Origin: Flavobacteriales bacterium | GTDB taxonomy: Bacteria > Bacteroidota > Bacteroidia > Flavobacteriales > UBA1820 | Direction: 5' to 3' | Assembly: GCA_003150615.1 (NCBI GenBank) | Contig: QALN01000013.1 | Location: 71,783-135,782, forward strand | DNA length: 64,000 nt | In this document: piece after piece, positions 51,685-61,001 of the stretch | Layout of the letters: every line of letters begins with the position of its first letter | Position numbering within the stretch: position 1 is the stretch's first letter | Program-made: the position numbers and the translations under genes | The notes under the pieces: model-generated | What the model was told of the DNA's origin: nothing | Database searches by the model: none | What the model saw: the letters and a program-made list of their open reading frames with translations, nothing else

Positions 51685-52383
51685 CTAAATCGACATTTTT
51701 AATCTTCTACCTAATTCTTTTTTTATATCTGATATTCTCTCGATGTCCATCTTAACATCTCCAGTAATAGTATACTCCTTATCCATCTTCCTTGGAGGAT
51801 CCGGGAGTCGGCTTACGGCGAACAACCATGCCAGTTCCTTGTTCTTGTTCTCCCTAAGATACAGATCGGATGTCATGCCATACATTTTTATGATCGTATC
51901 GAATAACGTTGATTCCGATAAGCTCATATGTACGCTATAGACGTTTGACGGCTTCCATATCAAGTTATCCAACCTCATCGTATATTCACGTTTAAGGTCT
52001 ATATGGGATATTACGGCCCTTACTATAGGTTCTTCCTTGAAGTTGGTGTTAGCCACAAACCAGATAAGCCTTTTCTCCACCTCCTTGATAGCTCCTGTAT
52101 CCTTACCCATATCGTTATATACCCCAACAATACGGTCCCGGATCCCCTCGACCTCCGGTGTCAGACCGGGTGTCTCTATCAGCATCAGCAGCGATCCTCC
52201 CCTTGGAGTTATCTTCCACTTCCCATTCTTCTGAAGCTCGATATAACCAGACGCTTTATAACTATCTATTTTCTCCTTTGGAATGATGTTAGCCATCTCT
52301 TCTTTCTGCCGGATCATCAAAAGATACCCGACATCAGACATCGTTAATCCTGATGTCATCATCTGCTCGAAATTTATATACAT
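51685..52383 (-). CDS. Hypothetical DNA-replication-region protein (232 aa)
   Basis: N-terminal winged-helix-like pattern (MTSGLTMSDVGYLLMIRQ, then SGYIELQKNGKWKITPRG). C-terminal two thirds helical with RIVGVYND and LPDPPRKMDKEY. Near DnaB helicase and primase, so a loader or initiator-type role is possible (inference). Start chosen at ATG 52383. Confidence 0.5.
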   Translation of the reverse strand: MYINFEQMMTSGLTMSDVGYLLMIRQKEEMANIIPKEKIDSYKASGYIELQKNGKWKITPRGGSLLMLIETPGLTPEVEGIRDRIVGVYNDMGKDTGAIKEVEKRLIWFVANTNFKEEPIVRAVISHIDLKREYTMRLDNLIWKPSNVYSVHMSLSESTLFDTIIKMYGMTSDLYLRENKNKELAWLFAVSRLPDPPRKMDKEYTITGDVKMDIERISDIKKELGRRLKMSI

Positions 52384-52394
52384 ATGCAAATAAG

Positions 52395-52732
52395 TTAAAA
52401 TATTGACCTAATCTTTCTAGCTACCCTCTCGACTATATCGGGATGATCATTTCCGTTATATATATCTATTAGCGTATCTATTATATGTAACCTTATGTTT
52501 CTCTTTGATGGACGAAACCAAAAATCTCCATTTTTTTGTTTACAGGTTTGAACATCTTCAGTTCTGGTATAAGATAACACGCTACACATGATCTTTCGGC
52601 AAGTGATAATTCAACCGCTGCCCTTTCTATTGCTCTACACATAAGCGAATAATTACCATTCTTTATTAAATTGTAAGCCCTTGTCAACACCCTAAGGGCG
52701 TCTGCTTTCGATAATCTCTTTCCCTTTTTCAT
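52395..52732 (-). pseudogene. Hypothetical protein with A7 frameshift
   Basis: From ATG 52732: KKGKRLSKADALRVLTRAYN, CRAIERAAVELSLAE, IPELKMFKPVNKK; at the A7 run (T in plus, 52531-52537) this frame runs out within 14 codons. In the other frame WFRPSKRNIRLHIIDTLIDI continues to 52395. The two parts fit a common phage protein plan (PEL...KP...WF...R). Eight A would restore one gene of about 112 aa. Confidence 0.6.
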
Positions 52733-53333
52733 ATTGTTTAACTGTATAAGATTCATTAGCCATACCAACCCTACCAACTGATATGGATTGATTTATTGAT
52801 TGATTAAGATGCCCTATAACCGACATCTTGGCTCTAACCGTATTAGCGCATCTTAGAAGGATTCGATAGTCCTCTAAAGCCCGCTCGTACCTTACATCCA
52901 CCCTGGCTCTTTTATCGGCGTCGGTCATACTCTTGCATGTCCCGTCTTCTCTCAGGCTTATAGCGATCTTATCCCGTATGATCCTGATATCATCCTCGGC
53001 TATCACCAGCTCAGCATCAAGAACACCTTTGTAGGAGCTAAGAAGATCCTCTACCGCTACAACCTCCCGCTTCAGATTCTCCAATTCCAATACCATAGAG
53101 TTGTCGTTCATCCTCTTATACTCCTGAACTTTTTTGGATACCTCCTCGCAGATGTTAATGATCTCCTTTTCCCGTTCCCGGTTGATGATATATCTAATGC
53201 TGTATTCAGACATCTCCTTTAAATAGGATATAATCTCCCGTATGCCCATCTTATTCTCGGTGGAGAAGTTGGCTTTTAACAACATCTCCATGCCTTTCAT
53301 AATAACAAGCAAATAATTCTTTCTAAGTCTCAT
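52692..53333 (-). CDS. Coiled-coil protein (213 aa)
   Basis: Long helical segments with heptad-like leucines (VLELENLKREVVAVEDLLS) and a Ser/Gln-rich tail. 41-nt overlap with the next gene. Next to the DnaB-like helicase. Function unknown. Confidence 0.55.
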   Translation of the reverse strand: MRLRKNYLLVIMKGMEMLLKANFSTENKMGIREIISYLKEMSEYSIRYIINREREKEIINICEEVSKKVQEYKRMNDNSMVLELENLKREVVAVEDLLSSYKGVLDAELVIAEDDIRIIRDKIAISLREDGTCKSMTDADKRARVDVRYERALEDYRILLRCANTVRAKMSVIGHLNQSINQSISVGRVGMANESYTVKQYEKGKEIIESRRP

Positions 53334-53335
53334 GA

Positions 53336-54478
53336 TTAATATGGTGTTTCGTCATGTACTACATTAAAATCATCGCTAGGCGGTATGTATTGCTGCTCCA
53401 ATGGAATACTGGGAGGCGGGGGCGGTAGTGTCACCACGGTCGTATCCGGCTTGCCGCTGCCTACGGGGGCGTCCGAGCCTCCCGGTCTTTCTTGGCGTAC
53501 CACACCTCCATCAGGATAATATCGCTCATATCCTTTCATGATATCCACATGTATAGCCTCAATCTCTTCTAACGATCTCTGACGGACTTTTACTATATGA
53601 TGGAATATAAGTCCATCTACACGGAAAGAGCGCCTTGATTCACTCTTAAAACGTTCCAGATTAGGATACCAGCCTTGCGGGAATTGCATGTATGATGAAT
53701 AGCCGTATCTCTTTGGGATATTCAACGCTACCATAGCCGTACATAATTGCCCCAATGTATCTGATTGATAGAAATCAGATTGTTTTGGCATATGATCCTT
53801 AGGATCCCGTCTTCCCTCAATATCACGGTTAAGTTGTGATATTATAAGAAAGAATATATTGGGAAAAGTTCTTTTAGCTATATTACACATGGTTATCAGA
53901 CTATCTATATTCCTCTTAGCGTCACCCGTGCCTTGTATAAGAGCTGTATGATCTATGGATACAAATACCATTTTCTTATCCTTGTTCGCTGGCATATAAC
54001 TATTCCATAAGAAGTTCTGAAGCTCGTCTACTGTCGATGGTTTAGGGATGTATGTTATTCTGCTGGAGTTTTCCTCCTTAAGACATTTCTGCATTTCCTT
54101 TATCTCTTCATCAGACATCTCGTTAAGGAGAATATCTTGTATATCCTTTCCCATTTTTTTTGATAGTGAACGTAACATCAAATCCTCTGGATTCATTTCA
54201 AATTCACATCTGAGCCATACATAATCATCAGCTTGGGGATTGATATTAACATTCATTACATTGCTCATAATCTTCTGAGCCAAATAAGACTTGCCCACTC
54301 CGGGCCTAGCGCCGATAGCCACCGCATGTTGTGGGTAGAACCCGCCCAGCAACGCCTTGTCAAGATAAGCGTATCCAGTACGAGCCGGGAGAAGCTCTCC
54401 CGACTGATACTTTCTTATCCTCTCATAGGCATCCATGATAATCTCCTTGGATGACCTCCATATCCTATCCTCACTCAT
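53336..54478 (-). CDS. DnaB-like replicative helicase (SF4, 380 aa)
   Basis: Walker A GARPGVGKS (K63), Walker B-like VFVSIDH, QLNRDIEGRRDP motif (arginine-finger region) and GEL...GGFY core as in RecA-fold DnaB. It lacks the long N-terminal domain of bacterial DnaB, as in many phage helicases. Expected to unwind the replication fork with the Toprim primase-like protein at 55892. Confidence 0.85.
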   Translation of the reverse strand: MSEDRIWRSSKEIIMDAYERIRKYQSGELLPARTGYAYLDKALLGGFYPQHAVAIGARPGVGKSYLAQKIMSNVMNVNINPQADDYVWLRCEFEMNPEDLMLRSLSKKMGKDIQDILLNEMSDEEIKEMQKCLKEENSSRITYIPKPSTVDELQNFLWNSYMPANKDKKMVFVSIDHTALIQGTGDAKRNIDSLITMCNIAKRTFPNIFFLIISQLNRDIEGRRDPKDHMPKQSDFYQSDTLGQLCTAMVALNIPKRYGYSSYMQFPQGWYPNLERFKSESRRSFRVDGLIFHHIVKVRQRSLEEIEAIHVDIMKGYERYYPDGGVVRQERPGGSDAPVGSGKPDTTVVTLPPPPPSIPLEQQYIPPSDDFNVVHDETPY

Positions 54479-54744
54479 CCTCTTGCGTTTCTATCGCCAG
54501 CCGTATCGGATTTAGACCCTCTGTTAGCTGATCTTGATTTATATCTAAGTCCTTTAGCCGTATGGCATAAATCCTTTCCCTTCCGATAGGCTTTACCTTT
54601 CAACTTATCGGTCTTGTAGTTCTTGCGACCTAACTCCCGTCTCTTGGCTTTCTGCTCAGGGCGGGCGTTGATCTTCTTATCCGTCTCGGCTTTCTTTCTT
54701 CTGGCCTCCGGATGTGTCCTATAATATTCAGTCGACCTCCCCAT
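54475..54744 (-). CDS. Very basic conserved phage protein (89 aa)
   Basis: Start chosen at MGRSTEYYRTHPEARRK. Lys/Arg-rich throughout with GLRYKSRSANRGSKSDTAGD near the end, a pattern I recognise from many phage genomes without assigned role. Strong positive charge suggests nucleic-acid binding. ATGA overlap with the helicase. Confidence 0.6.
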   Translation of the reverse strand: MGRSTEYYRTHPEARRKKAETDKKINARPEQKAKRRELGRKNYKTDKLKGKAYRKGKDLCHTAKGLRYKSRSANRGSKSDTAGDRNARG

Positions 54745-55033
54745 CCTCGTCCTCCTCGTCATAATCATAATCCTCTACGATAATATCCTCTCCATCTAAA
54801 TATGAGGCTTTATCTCCGAGTCTGCTTCTCATGCTCTCGTAAGGATCATCCCCATCTTTTATTTCCCACACACATAAGTACGGACCTATTATATCAATAA
54901 GCATGTTGGCCTTATCCTCGCTTATGCCTTTTTCTATCATCTTATCTCTGCATTTGTAAAAACCACATGTCTTGTTAAACACTGATCCTCCTACATAAAA
55001 TCCTGTTGGCTTATGAATAAAAATTACTTTCAT
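54728..55033 (-). CDS. Hypothetical acidic protein (101 aa)
   Basis: N-terminal alpha/beta part (MKVIFIHKPTGFYVGG), acidic C-terminus (EDYDYDEEDEDGEVD). Overlaps the basic protein gene by 17 bases, and its opposite charge might matter. Not recognised. Confidence 0.5.
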   Translation of the reverse strand: MKVIFIHKPTGFYVGGSVFNKTCGFYKCRDKMIEKGISEDKANMLIDIIGPYLCVWEIKDGDDPYESMRSRLGDKASYLDGEDIIVEDYDYDEEDEDGEVD

Positions 55034-55063
55034 CTTTTATATAATTAATATTGTCTATCAAAT

Positions 55064-55624
55064 TTATTTATTTCTCTTTTTTATACAGTCGCCATAGCTC
55101 ATATCCATATCACACACCACCGTATCGGTCGTGTTGTTTGTCACATGGAACAGGAACTCTGGACACCCGTGGCAGGCGTTGCTCCCGATCACCACCGCTC
55201 CGTGCCTAGGGCAAGCCTTCTTTACCATGGTTCTATCATATATCCGTATATGATTATCGCTATACTTTTCAATATATCTCATGGTATTAAGTAGTGATGG
55301 CAAAGACATCTTATATGGAGATACATGTTCTATTGGTATATCCAATTCACCAGATAGGCTTTTGTAAATATCCTGTACATCCCGTTTTGTCCTATACGCA
55401 AATATATTAATCTCAGTCATTACCATATCCATACTTCTAAGAAGATCCGGCCTAGCCAGCCTCCCCATCGGCTTTCCAAAAGGATCGGATCTCATCCAAG
55501 CCCCACACTTCTCGCACCCTACTTGCTCCCCCTCTACCGTATTTATCATAGTGGATGGGTTCTTGCAATACGGGCATATGGATCCGTTTAACATAGCTTT
55601 CTGGGCTAAAGACAATTCTATCAT
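55064..55624 (-). CDS. Zinc-finger protein, DUF3268-like (186 aa)
   Basis: Two Cys clusters at the N-terminus (SICPYCKNPSTM and CEKCGAWM) and another near the C-terminus (KACPRHGAV, NACHGC). The middle PMGRLARPDLLRSMD and helical segment resemble DUF3268. Probably nucleic-acid binding; role unknown. Confidence 0.6.
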   Translation of the reverse strand: MIELSLAQKAMLNGSICPYCKNPSTMINTVEGEQVGCEKCGAWMRSDPFGKPMGRLARPDLLRSMDMVMTEINIFAYRTKRDVQDIYKSLSGELDIPIEHVSPYKMSLPSLLNTMRYIEKYSDNHIRIYDRTMVKKACPRHGAVVIGSNACHGCPEFLFHVTNNTTDTVVCDMDMSYGDCIKKRNK

Positions 55625-55908
55625 ACCGTTTCTTCCATCTTAACATTAAATAGACTGCAGTATCTATTGAAATTCTTGTTTTCTATTTCCATATCCTTCT
55701 TATACCTGTCAATTGACTTGATGAAATCATTGTAACAGTCCTTGCACATCCATTGATTGATTACCGCCACATAATATCCTACGGACGTAGGTCTGTTACA
55801 CATATCACAAATGCCTAAGCACCCATATCTGGTAAGCTTATCTATCATCTCCTGTCTTGTTATTTCAAGCACCTTGAATCCCTTGTAATTATCAACTACC
55901 TTTGCCAT
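55621..55908 (-). CDS. Small zinc-finger protein (95 aa)
   Basis: Two CxxC pairs (ICDMCNRPT and MCKDCYND) form a zinc site; rest helical. ATGA overlap with the previous gene and 17-base overlap with the primase-like gene. Confidence 0.6.
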   Translation of the reverse strand: MAKVVDNYKGFKVLEITRQEMIDKLTRYGCLGICDMCNRPTSVGYYVAVINQWMCKDCYNDFIKSIDRYKKDMEIENKNFNRYCSLFNVKMEETV

Positions 55909-56848
55909 TATTATAAATTTGTTTAATTATAAAATAATCCGCTATATCCATCCCCTCATCTATATTGGGTTTTGATTCTAGAAAATCACTTATCTCTATA
56001 TTCATCCCCCTCATATCCTTGTCTACCTTCTTTCTCCATTCGTTGAAAGCGTCGCCCTTATCCGGGTACAGGACTATCCGCCTCCTACCCAATGTCTCTA
56101 TCATCTCCCTCTTCAACATATGGATACCGCCACAGGCCATGAACAACCTACTAGGGTACACGATGTTGCAGATAACAGCTGTCTTCTCTGACTCTACTAT
56201 ATACACCGGAGCGTCATTGGGATAGAAGTTGATAAGGAACTCCCCGAACAGGCATTGCCTAAGCAGGTAATCCTGACCGTCCAGTATATGCACCCAACAT
56301 ACGTGATCCATGGGAACCTTTACCCTCTTCCCGTCAGGCCCGTAGTCCATTATCTTCCCGGTCCGCACCACCCAATTCTTATCCAGTTGCCAGAACACAC
56401 AGCACTTACCCCAGTCTCCGAATCTCATCATCCCCACCTTATACAAGTTAAATGCCCTATTGGTATGATACGATCCGAAGATATTGGATAGATAATCTTG
56501 AAGATCGGATGTTTCGAAAGGATTAAGGGTCTCAAACATCTTGTTTACTGGGATACAGTTGGCTATATCTGGGTTCACAGGAGGCCTGTATCTTCTTAGC
56601 ACTTTGTTAGAATCGGTAAAAAGATCATTGCTCCCAAGCTCATTGCCTGTTGGATATTTAAAATAACCACATTTATTTTTGTGATCACATACCCCAAACT
56701 GCTCCCCTACTATCTGTCCGGTGGTTACATCTACGTACGGCGTAAAGCATCTATCCCTGCCGCATTGCGGGCACGTCAGCTTTCTTCTTGGCTTACTATG
56801 ATCCAATTCATATCTGTGAACGCTCTTGTCAAATTCCCTAAACTCCAT
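55892..56848 (-). CDS. Toprim primase-like protein with N-terminal zinc finger (318 aa)
   Basis: N-terminal zinc ribbon (LTCPQCGRDRCFTPY), then a Toprim-type core: VYIVESEKTAVI and RRIVLYPDKGDAFNEW (acidic D after a beta strand). Similar to DnaG-type small primases (DUF6371-like) of Bacteroides phages. Expected to make primers for the DnaB helicase fork. Start overlaps the nuclease gene by one base. Confidence 0.7.
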   Translation of the reverse strand: MEFREFDKSVHRYELDHSKPRRKLTCPQCGRDRCFTPYVDVTTGQIVGEQFGVCDHKNKCGYFKYPTGNELGSNDLFTDSNKVLRRYRPPVNPDIANCIPVNKMFETLNPFETSDLQDYLSNIFGSYHTNRAFNLYKVGMMRFGDWGKCCVFWQLDKNWVVRTGKIMDYGPDGKRVKVPMDHVCWVHILDGQDYLLRQCLFGEFLINFYPNDAPVYIVESEKTAVICNIVYPSRLFMACGGIHMLKREMIETLGRRRIVLYPDKGDAFNEWRKKVDKDMRGMNIEISDFLESKPNIDEGMDIADYFIIKQIYNNGKGS

Positions 56849-58278
56849 TATCCTATCCTCTCACTCATGATTCGATAAATATAATCTCTCAGTGATTCTT
56901 TTCTTATCAAGTTATTCAATCCAAAATCACTTTCTATATCCAAAGATCCTATTCTTGATGTAACCGTATAATTGGTTTTCTCGAACTTATACTTACCTTG
57001 GAGATATACGACTGTAGCCATGTTAAGTATAGGATTATCAGTTTGTCTCTTCAGTTTATATTGGCTTGTCTTGGCGGTAGGATCACCCGGAGCGAAGTTA
57101 TATATCTCCTCTATCTCCAATATCTTTCCGTAGTTCTCCATTATCATTCTTCTATACAACTCAAGTTGAAAAGCATACTCATCATAGAAATTGCCTTTCC
57201 TGTTTGATTTGAAGTCCAATATAGCGAATATCCTCCTGCATCTCTTTATCTTCTTTTTCTCTGTCTTAGGTTGACCCTTCTTGGCTCCAGTCTTATAGAA
57301 CTCTCCTGTCTCGACCTCTATCTCCACTGTCTCCGGCTCGCTGTCCATCTCCACCACGGCGTCCACCGAAGAAGCTACCTTTAACCTGCTTGACCTCAAC
57401 ATCTTCTCGATCAATACAGGTTTTACATGTCTTTCCTTGCAGAATATGGCAAATGATATTAGATCCTCTATTAGCTCATCAATGTTATCCACTAATATCC
57501 GCTCCATCCTATACTTGTCTATTCTCAACTTAGCTTCCTTGACAGCTTTTCTTATCCATGTTGGAATCAGTTTTATCTTAACTCCCGTCAGATACAATCC
57601 AAATAAGTAATGCATGATCGTACCCAAGTCAGCCCGGTAGTTAGCGTACTCGTCTGGGTCCTTACCCTTGAGTCTCATCTCATTTTTCCATTTTTCTAAT
57701 GCCCCGGAAGTATCACAATACCCATTCGCAATATTATTGGTAGCCCCATCATATATGATAGGGTATCCATCAGCTCCCATTTCATAATAAACACGCTTGC
57801 CAGCCACGGTCATTCTGTATAAGACTGGTGTCGGGATATCCTTGATCCATTCAGCGGCATAATACTGTTGCTCAGTCTCCAGATCATACTCAATTTCTAT
57901 CTCCTCATCAGGCTCTTTTTTAGGCTCGTCAACAGGCTTTTCTTCCTCATAGATATCTTCCTTCGGAACCGTTGATAAAACGTCTAATATGCCAAAGAAT
58001 GCGGTAAATTTAGGATCTGTATGATATGCTCTTAATATTGGAAGTGATGATCTCCAGTAGTATGATGGACACACGTCCTTTATCTTGCCTAAACCCGATC
58101 CTCCTATCTCTCCATTATCCTCGATAACCACATTGTGTCTCTCGGATAAACGGACTCTCATGTCATCAAACAGTTCTTGATCGCTTATGACCTCCATGAT
58201 CGTCCCATAACTATATATCGTGTCACTTATAGCCTTATATCCTAGGCCTAAAAGTAATCTTTGTTTTCTTCTATCCAT
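56848..58278 (-). CDS. PD-(D/E)XK nuclease-like protein (476 aa)
   Basis: Contains LGTIMHYLFGLYL, SSVDAVVEMD and IFAILDFKSNRKGNFYD (D...K catalytic core) plus QLELYRRM. The N-terminal 150 residues are an extra domain with an EEEKPVDEPKKEPD linker. It belongs to the RecB-like superfamily, perhaps acting with DnaB and primase. Start MDRRKQRLL at 58278, 2 nt after a 20-nt leader shared with 39630. Confidence 0.75.
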   Translation of the reverse strand: MDRRKQRLLLGLGYKAISDTIYSYGTIMEVISDQELFDDMRVRLSERHNVVIEDNGEIGGSGLGKIKDVCPSYYWRSSLPILRAYHTDPKFTAFFGILDVLSTVPKEDIYEEEKPVDEPKKEPDEEIEIEYDLETEQQYYAAEWIKDIPTPVLYRMTVAGKRVYYEMGADGYPIIYDGATNNIANGYCDTSGALEKWKNEMRLKGKDPDEYANYRADLGTIMHYLFGLYLTGVKIKLIPTWIRKAVKEAKLRIDKYRMERILVDNIDELIEDLISFAIFCKERHVKPVLIEKMLRSSRLKVASSVDAVVEMDSEPETVEIEVETGEFYKTGAKKGQPKTEKKKIKRCRRIFAILDFKSNRKGNFYDEYAFQLELYRRMIMENYGKILEIEEIYNFAPGDPTAKTSQYKLKRQTDNPILNMATVVYLQGKYKFEKTNYTVTSRIGSLDIESDFGLNNLIRKESLRDYIYRIMSERIG

Positions 58279-58748
58279 GATAATAATCTGGTTTTTAATT
58301 TACCAGCCTCCTCGACTCTAGGTGCGAGATCCCTCATCTTTTTGGCCACTAAAAGCCATGTGTCACCGAACTCCTCTAAAAGCCGATCAAAATCCATCGT
58401 ATCTAATAGATAATCGAATCTTGTATGCTCATCAGCCGTCAAGTAGATAATGTTATCATTATCCTCAGCAACTGATTTATATTTCCGTTTAGGGTATAAG
58501 TGGCATATGTTGCTTACCCCCGGGCATGGTATGTATGCGCCGGTAGCAGATCTCCTTGTCATACTCAATCTAGCCACATGGGCGCCAAAGAAAACGGCTA
58601 GGCTCTTCCCCTTTGGCTTGGCCTTTACCCGTATCGCCGCCCTTTCCTTTGGCGGTAGCTCCTTGGCTCTGCATGCGGGACATAACCCCTTACTCCTTAT
58701 GGTTACCATCCTTCCGCATCTCTCACACGGTAACATCCTACCTCTCAT
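58248..58748 (-). CDS. Zinc-finger/HNH-like protein (166 aa)
   Basis: N-terminal zinc finger (CERCGRMVTIRSKGLCPAC), then a ICHLYPKRKYKSVAEDND block and TADEHTRFDYLLDTMD, resembling HNH/NinG-type nucleases. A His-rich catalytic pair is plausible but I cannot fix the active site. Located among recombination and replication genes. Confidence 0.55.
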   Translation of the reverse strand: MRGRMLPCERCGRMVTIRSKGLCPACRAKELPPKERAAIRVKAKPKGKSLAVFFGAHVARLSMTRRSATGAYIPCPGVSNICHLYPKRKYKSVAEDNDNIIYLTADEHTRFDYLLDTMDFDRLLEEFGDTWLLVAKKMRDLAPRVEEAGKLKTRLLSWIEENKDYF

Positions 58749-59077
58749 GCCTTTTTCTTTTTATAACTTTTGTTGAACTCCATAAGGCTCATAGCCCTAT
58801 ACCTCTTAAGCCTATTAATCTTACCCTCAGTCCAATCTTGATCCTTGAAGTTGATGATCGTATCGAATATCTGAGCCAGCTCCCGGATATTAAAATTCCT
58901 GTTCTGTATTTTTTTATAGAACCCCGATCTGCTATATCCTAATTTAGAAGCTAGATAAGTTTTGTTAGACAATGTGAGGATACGATAAATCGTACCCTCC
59001 ATCTTGCTTATCTCCATCAACTTCTCGGCGACGGATGATGTGGTCTCATAGCTAGCTTTATTGCTTACTATTCTCAT
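58745..59077 (-). CDS. Helix-turn-helix protein (110 aa)
   Basis: Segment KTYLASKLGYSRSGFYKKIQ fits a helix-turn-helix. Basic C-terminus (KSYKKKKA). Start chosen at MRIVSNKAS; 59113 is an alternative. Could be an early regulator. Confidence 0.6.
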   Translation of the reverse strand: MRIVSNKASYETTSSVAEKLMEISKMEGTIYRILTLSNKTYLASKLGYSRSGFYKKIQNRNFNIRELAQIFDTIINFKDQDWTEGKINRLKRYRAMSLMEFNKSYKKKKA

Positions 59078-59522
59078 GTTTCTCCGGATTCCTGATCTTA
59101 CCATCAAACTCATAGAAGTCCATCAGTTTCTTCTCTTCCTTGATACAAGTGACAACGAAGTCTGATATGGTTCCTTTCATGCCTTCCTCGAAATTCTTTT
59201 TGGCATGATCAAGGTCATTGGCCCGAACGATGTAGTTAAACGCCTTGCGTTTCTCATTGCCCGATTTCTCGTCTATCGTAATATAATCAGCCGTGACCTT
59301 ATAGAACCGGTCTCCATCCATGGCGAATAATTCCGCTATCCGGAATCGTTTGATATCAACACTAAACTCACCGGAGATAAACGGTTTCATCTCCTCTATG
59401 ATTCTAGCTTCACACTCGGTATAAGAAAGAGCATCTACTAAATATTCTTCCTTAACCTTCTTCTTCATGCCATTCTCGGCATCGGTCTCATAAGAAACCG
59501 TACATTTAAACCAATTGTGCAT
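59058..59522 (-). CDS. DUF4494 protein (154 aa)
   Basis: Matches DUF4494 of Bacteroidetes and their phages: W-x-KCTVSYETDAENGMKKK start, YLVDALSYTECEARI, and DIKRFRIAELF. Function of the family is unknown; its presence supports a Bacteroidales host. Confidence 0.8.
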   Translation of the reverse strand: MHNWFKCTVSYETDAENGMKKKVKEEYLVDALSYTECEARIIEEMKPFISGEFSVDIKRFRIAELFAMDGDRFYKVTADYITIDEKSGNEKRKAFNYIVRANDLDHAKKNFEEGMKGTISDFVVTCIKEEKKLMDFYEFDGKIRNPEKHENSKQ

Positions 59523-59526
59523 CTTA

Positions 59527-60207
59527 TTAATCTATGTTGTTAAGCAATGGGTAATCCTTTATCCCTTCACGAATATATCTTTCCGTATCATCATCCACAT
59601 CATAAGCTTTCTTAAAAAACGTCATAGCCGTATTCGTATCATGATCCACCAACGGAAGATATTCCTTTACAAAAAGGAATCTAAGATGATTCATATGATC
59701 AATCTTATTTCTTACATCGATTACCTTCGACCAGATCTCGGCATGGATTTCACTCATTCTTTTTATATCCTTCTTGTATTTATCTACCTGATCTTTATAC
59801 TCCTCCTCAATCTTATTATTCTTGTCCTTTATAGATTTGTAGGACTCCTCATCTTTTGTATCAAACATTGGAATATGTTTGATATTGATTATATCCAACT
59901 TATTATATATCTTCTCATTGGATATAGTGAAATCGTATGTAGTCTTGTATAAATCAAACTTACTTAAGAACTTAGCTATTTTAATAGCATCATCCTGATT
60001 AAAAACAGCTATGCTCAATCCTTCTAAAAGGTAGAAGAAATTAGATGGAGAAATAGGCTTGTAGTCGTATGTCTTCATAACTGGAGGTTCGCCCACAAAC
60101 CTAACACCCTCCTTAGCGCATCTTGTTATGATCAATCTATCTATCTGCTCGTCAGTAAGATCATATATCTCCTGATCGGTCATCTCATTAATTGTCTTCA
60201 TCGTCAT
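59527..60207 (-). CDS. Hypothetical coiled-coil protein (226 aa)
   Basis: Long charged central helix (KNNKIEEEYKDQVDKYKKD) between small folded ends; no motif. N-terminal TDQEIYDLTDEQIDRLIITR is phage-typical. Function unknown. Confidence 0.55.
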   Translation of the reverse strand: MTMKTINEMTDQEIYDLTDEQIDRLIITRCAKEGVRFVGEPPVMKTYDYKPISPSNFFYLLEGLSIAVFNQDDAIKIAKFLSKFDLYKTTYDFTISNEKIYNKLDIINIKHIPMFDTKDEESYKSIKDKNNKIEEEYKDQVDKYKKDIKRMSEIHAEIWSKVIDVRNKIDHMNHLRFLFVKEYLPLVDHDTNTAMTFFKKAYDVDDDTERYIREGIKDYPLLNNID

Positions 60208-60466
60208 CCTTCTCCATCATTATAGCCTTTACTACCTTTTGTTTATAAACCTTACTCATAAGGCAGGTAAAATCCATATCATCCATACCAGCCATAACAT
60301 TGGCTTCTACTTCCAAATTCATCTCAATGTTCATTACCGAGACTTTATAGTTACTATCATCTTCTTTATAGAAAATGACTTTACCACCATACTCGAACCC
60401 ATCATCTTCGGTCTTAACCATATCGATGATCTTCTCCAATTTCTTTACAAACTCACTCTTTTCCAT
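60188..60466 (-). CDS. Hypothetical protein (92 aa)
   Basis: Alpha/beta, acidic tail (EKDDDEDN). Preceded by the promoter-like TACTTTTG at 60487-60494. Not recognised. Confidence 0.5.
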   Translation of the reverse strand: MEKSEFVKKLEKIIDMVKTEDDGFEYGGKVIFYKEDDSNYKVSVMNIEMNLEVEANVMAGMDDMDFTCLMSKVYKQKVVKAIMMEKDDDEDN

Positions 60467-60486
60467 ATATATAATTTTTATGTGTC

Positions 60487-60494
60487 TACAAAAG
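60487..60494 (-). promoter_or_regulatory. Minus-strand promoter-like TACTTTTG inside a 6-bp inverted repeat
   Basis: TACTTTTG fits TAnnTTTG and lies within GTCTAC...GTAGAC, so a hairpin could form over the start of the transcript. It precedes the 60466 gene by about 20 nt. The 118-nt gap 60467-60584 holds no gene. Confidence 0.45.
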
Positions 60495-60584
60495 TAGACG
60501 TTTTGTTTTTGAATTAAATTAAATAAACATTATTAATAGTTAATACTATCCTTTCTCCTATCATTCATATTTATTCTTTGGTAA

Positions 60585-61001
60585 TTATACCCTAACATCT
60601 GCTCCATCTTCTTTAACCCAATTAACCGTATCGCAATGCCAGCAATACCCTGTCTCAGAATCCTTTTTATGAGAATGGGAACCACATGTAGCGCACCAAT
60701 AATTATCATCTATATTGTATGTGTAACTTTTATCCTCATGCATCTTATCTATTCTAGCTACCCTATCTTCCAATAGATCCTTTAGATAATGGCATTCATA
60801 AGGCCTATCTTCTTCCCTTAATATATAAACATCTATGTCCATCATATTCCCCATCCTGTCCGTGCACATCAGCTCGGCGGCATGACGTACATTCCCTTCC
60901 GGCATCCCCGGGACTATCTCCCGGATCACTGCCTCCATCTTCTCTTGGTATTCGGTGTCTACTTTAGCCACCAAATCCTCTAATTTATCTATTAAACTCA
61001 T
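60585..61001 (-). CDS. Hypothetical protein with zinc-ribbon C-terminus (138 aa)
   Basis: Helical start (LVAKVDTEYQEKMEAVIRE), C-terminal DNYWCATCGSHSHKKDSETG and YCWHCD form a C2...C2 zinc site. ATGA overlap with the next gene. Function unknown. Confidence 0.6.
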   Translation of the reverse strand: MSLIDKLEDLVAKVDTEYQEKMEAVIREIVPGMPEGNVRHAAELMCTDRMGNMMDIDVYILREEDRPYECHYLKDLLEDRVARIDKMHEDKSYTYNIDDNYWCATCGSHSHKKDSETGYCWHCDTVNWVKEDGADVRV

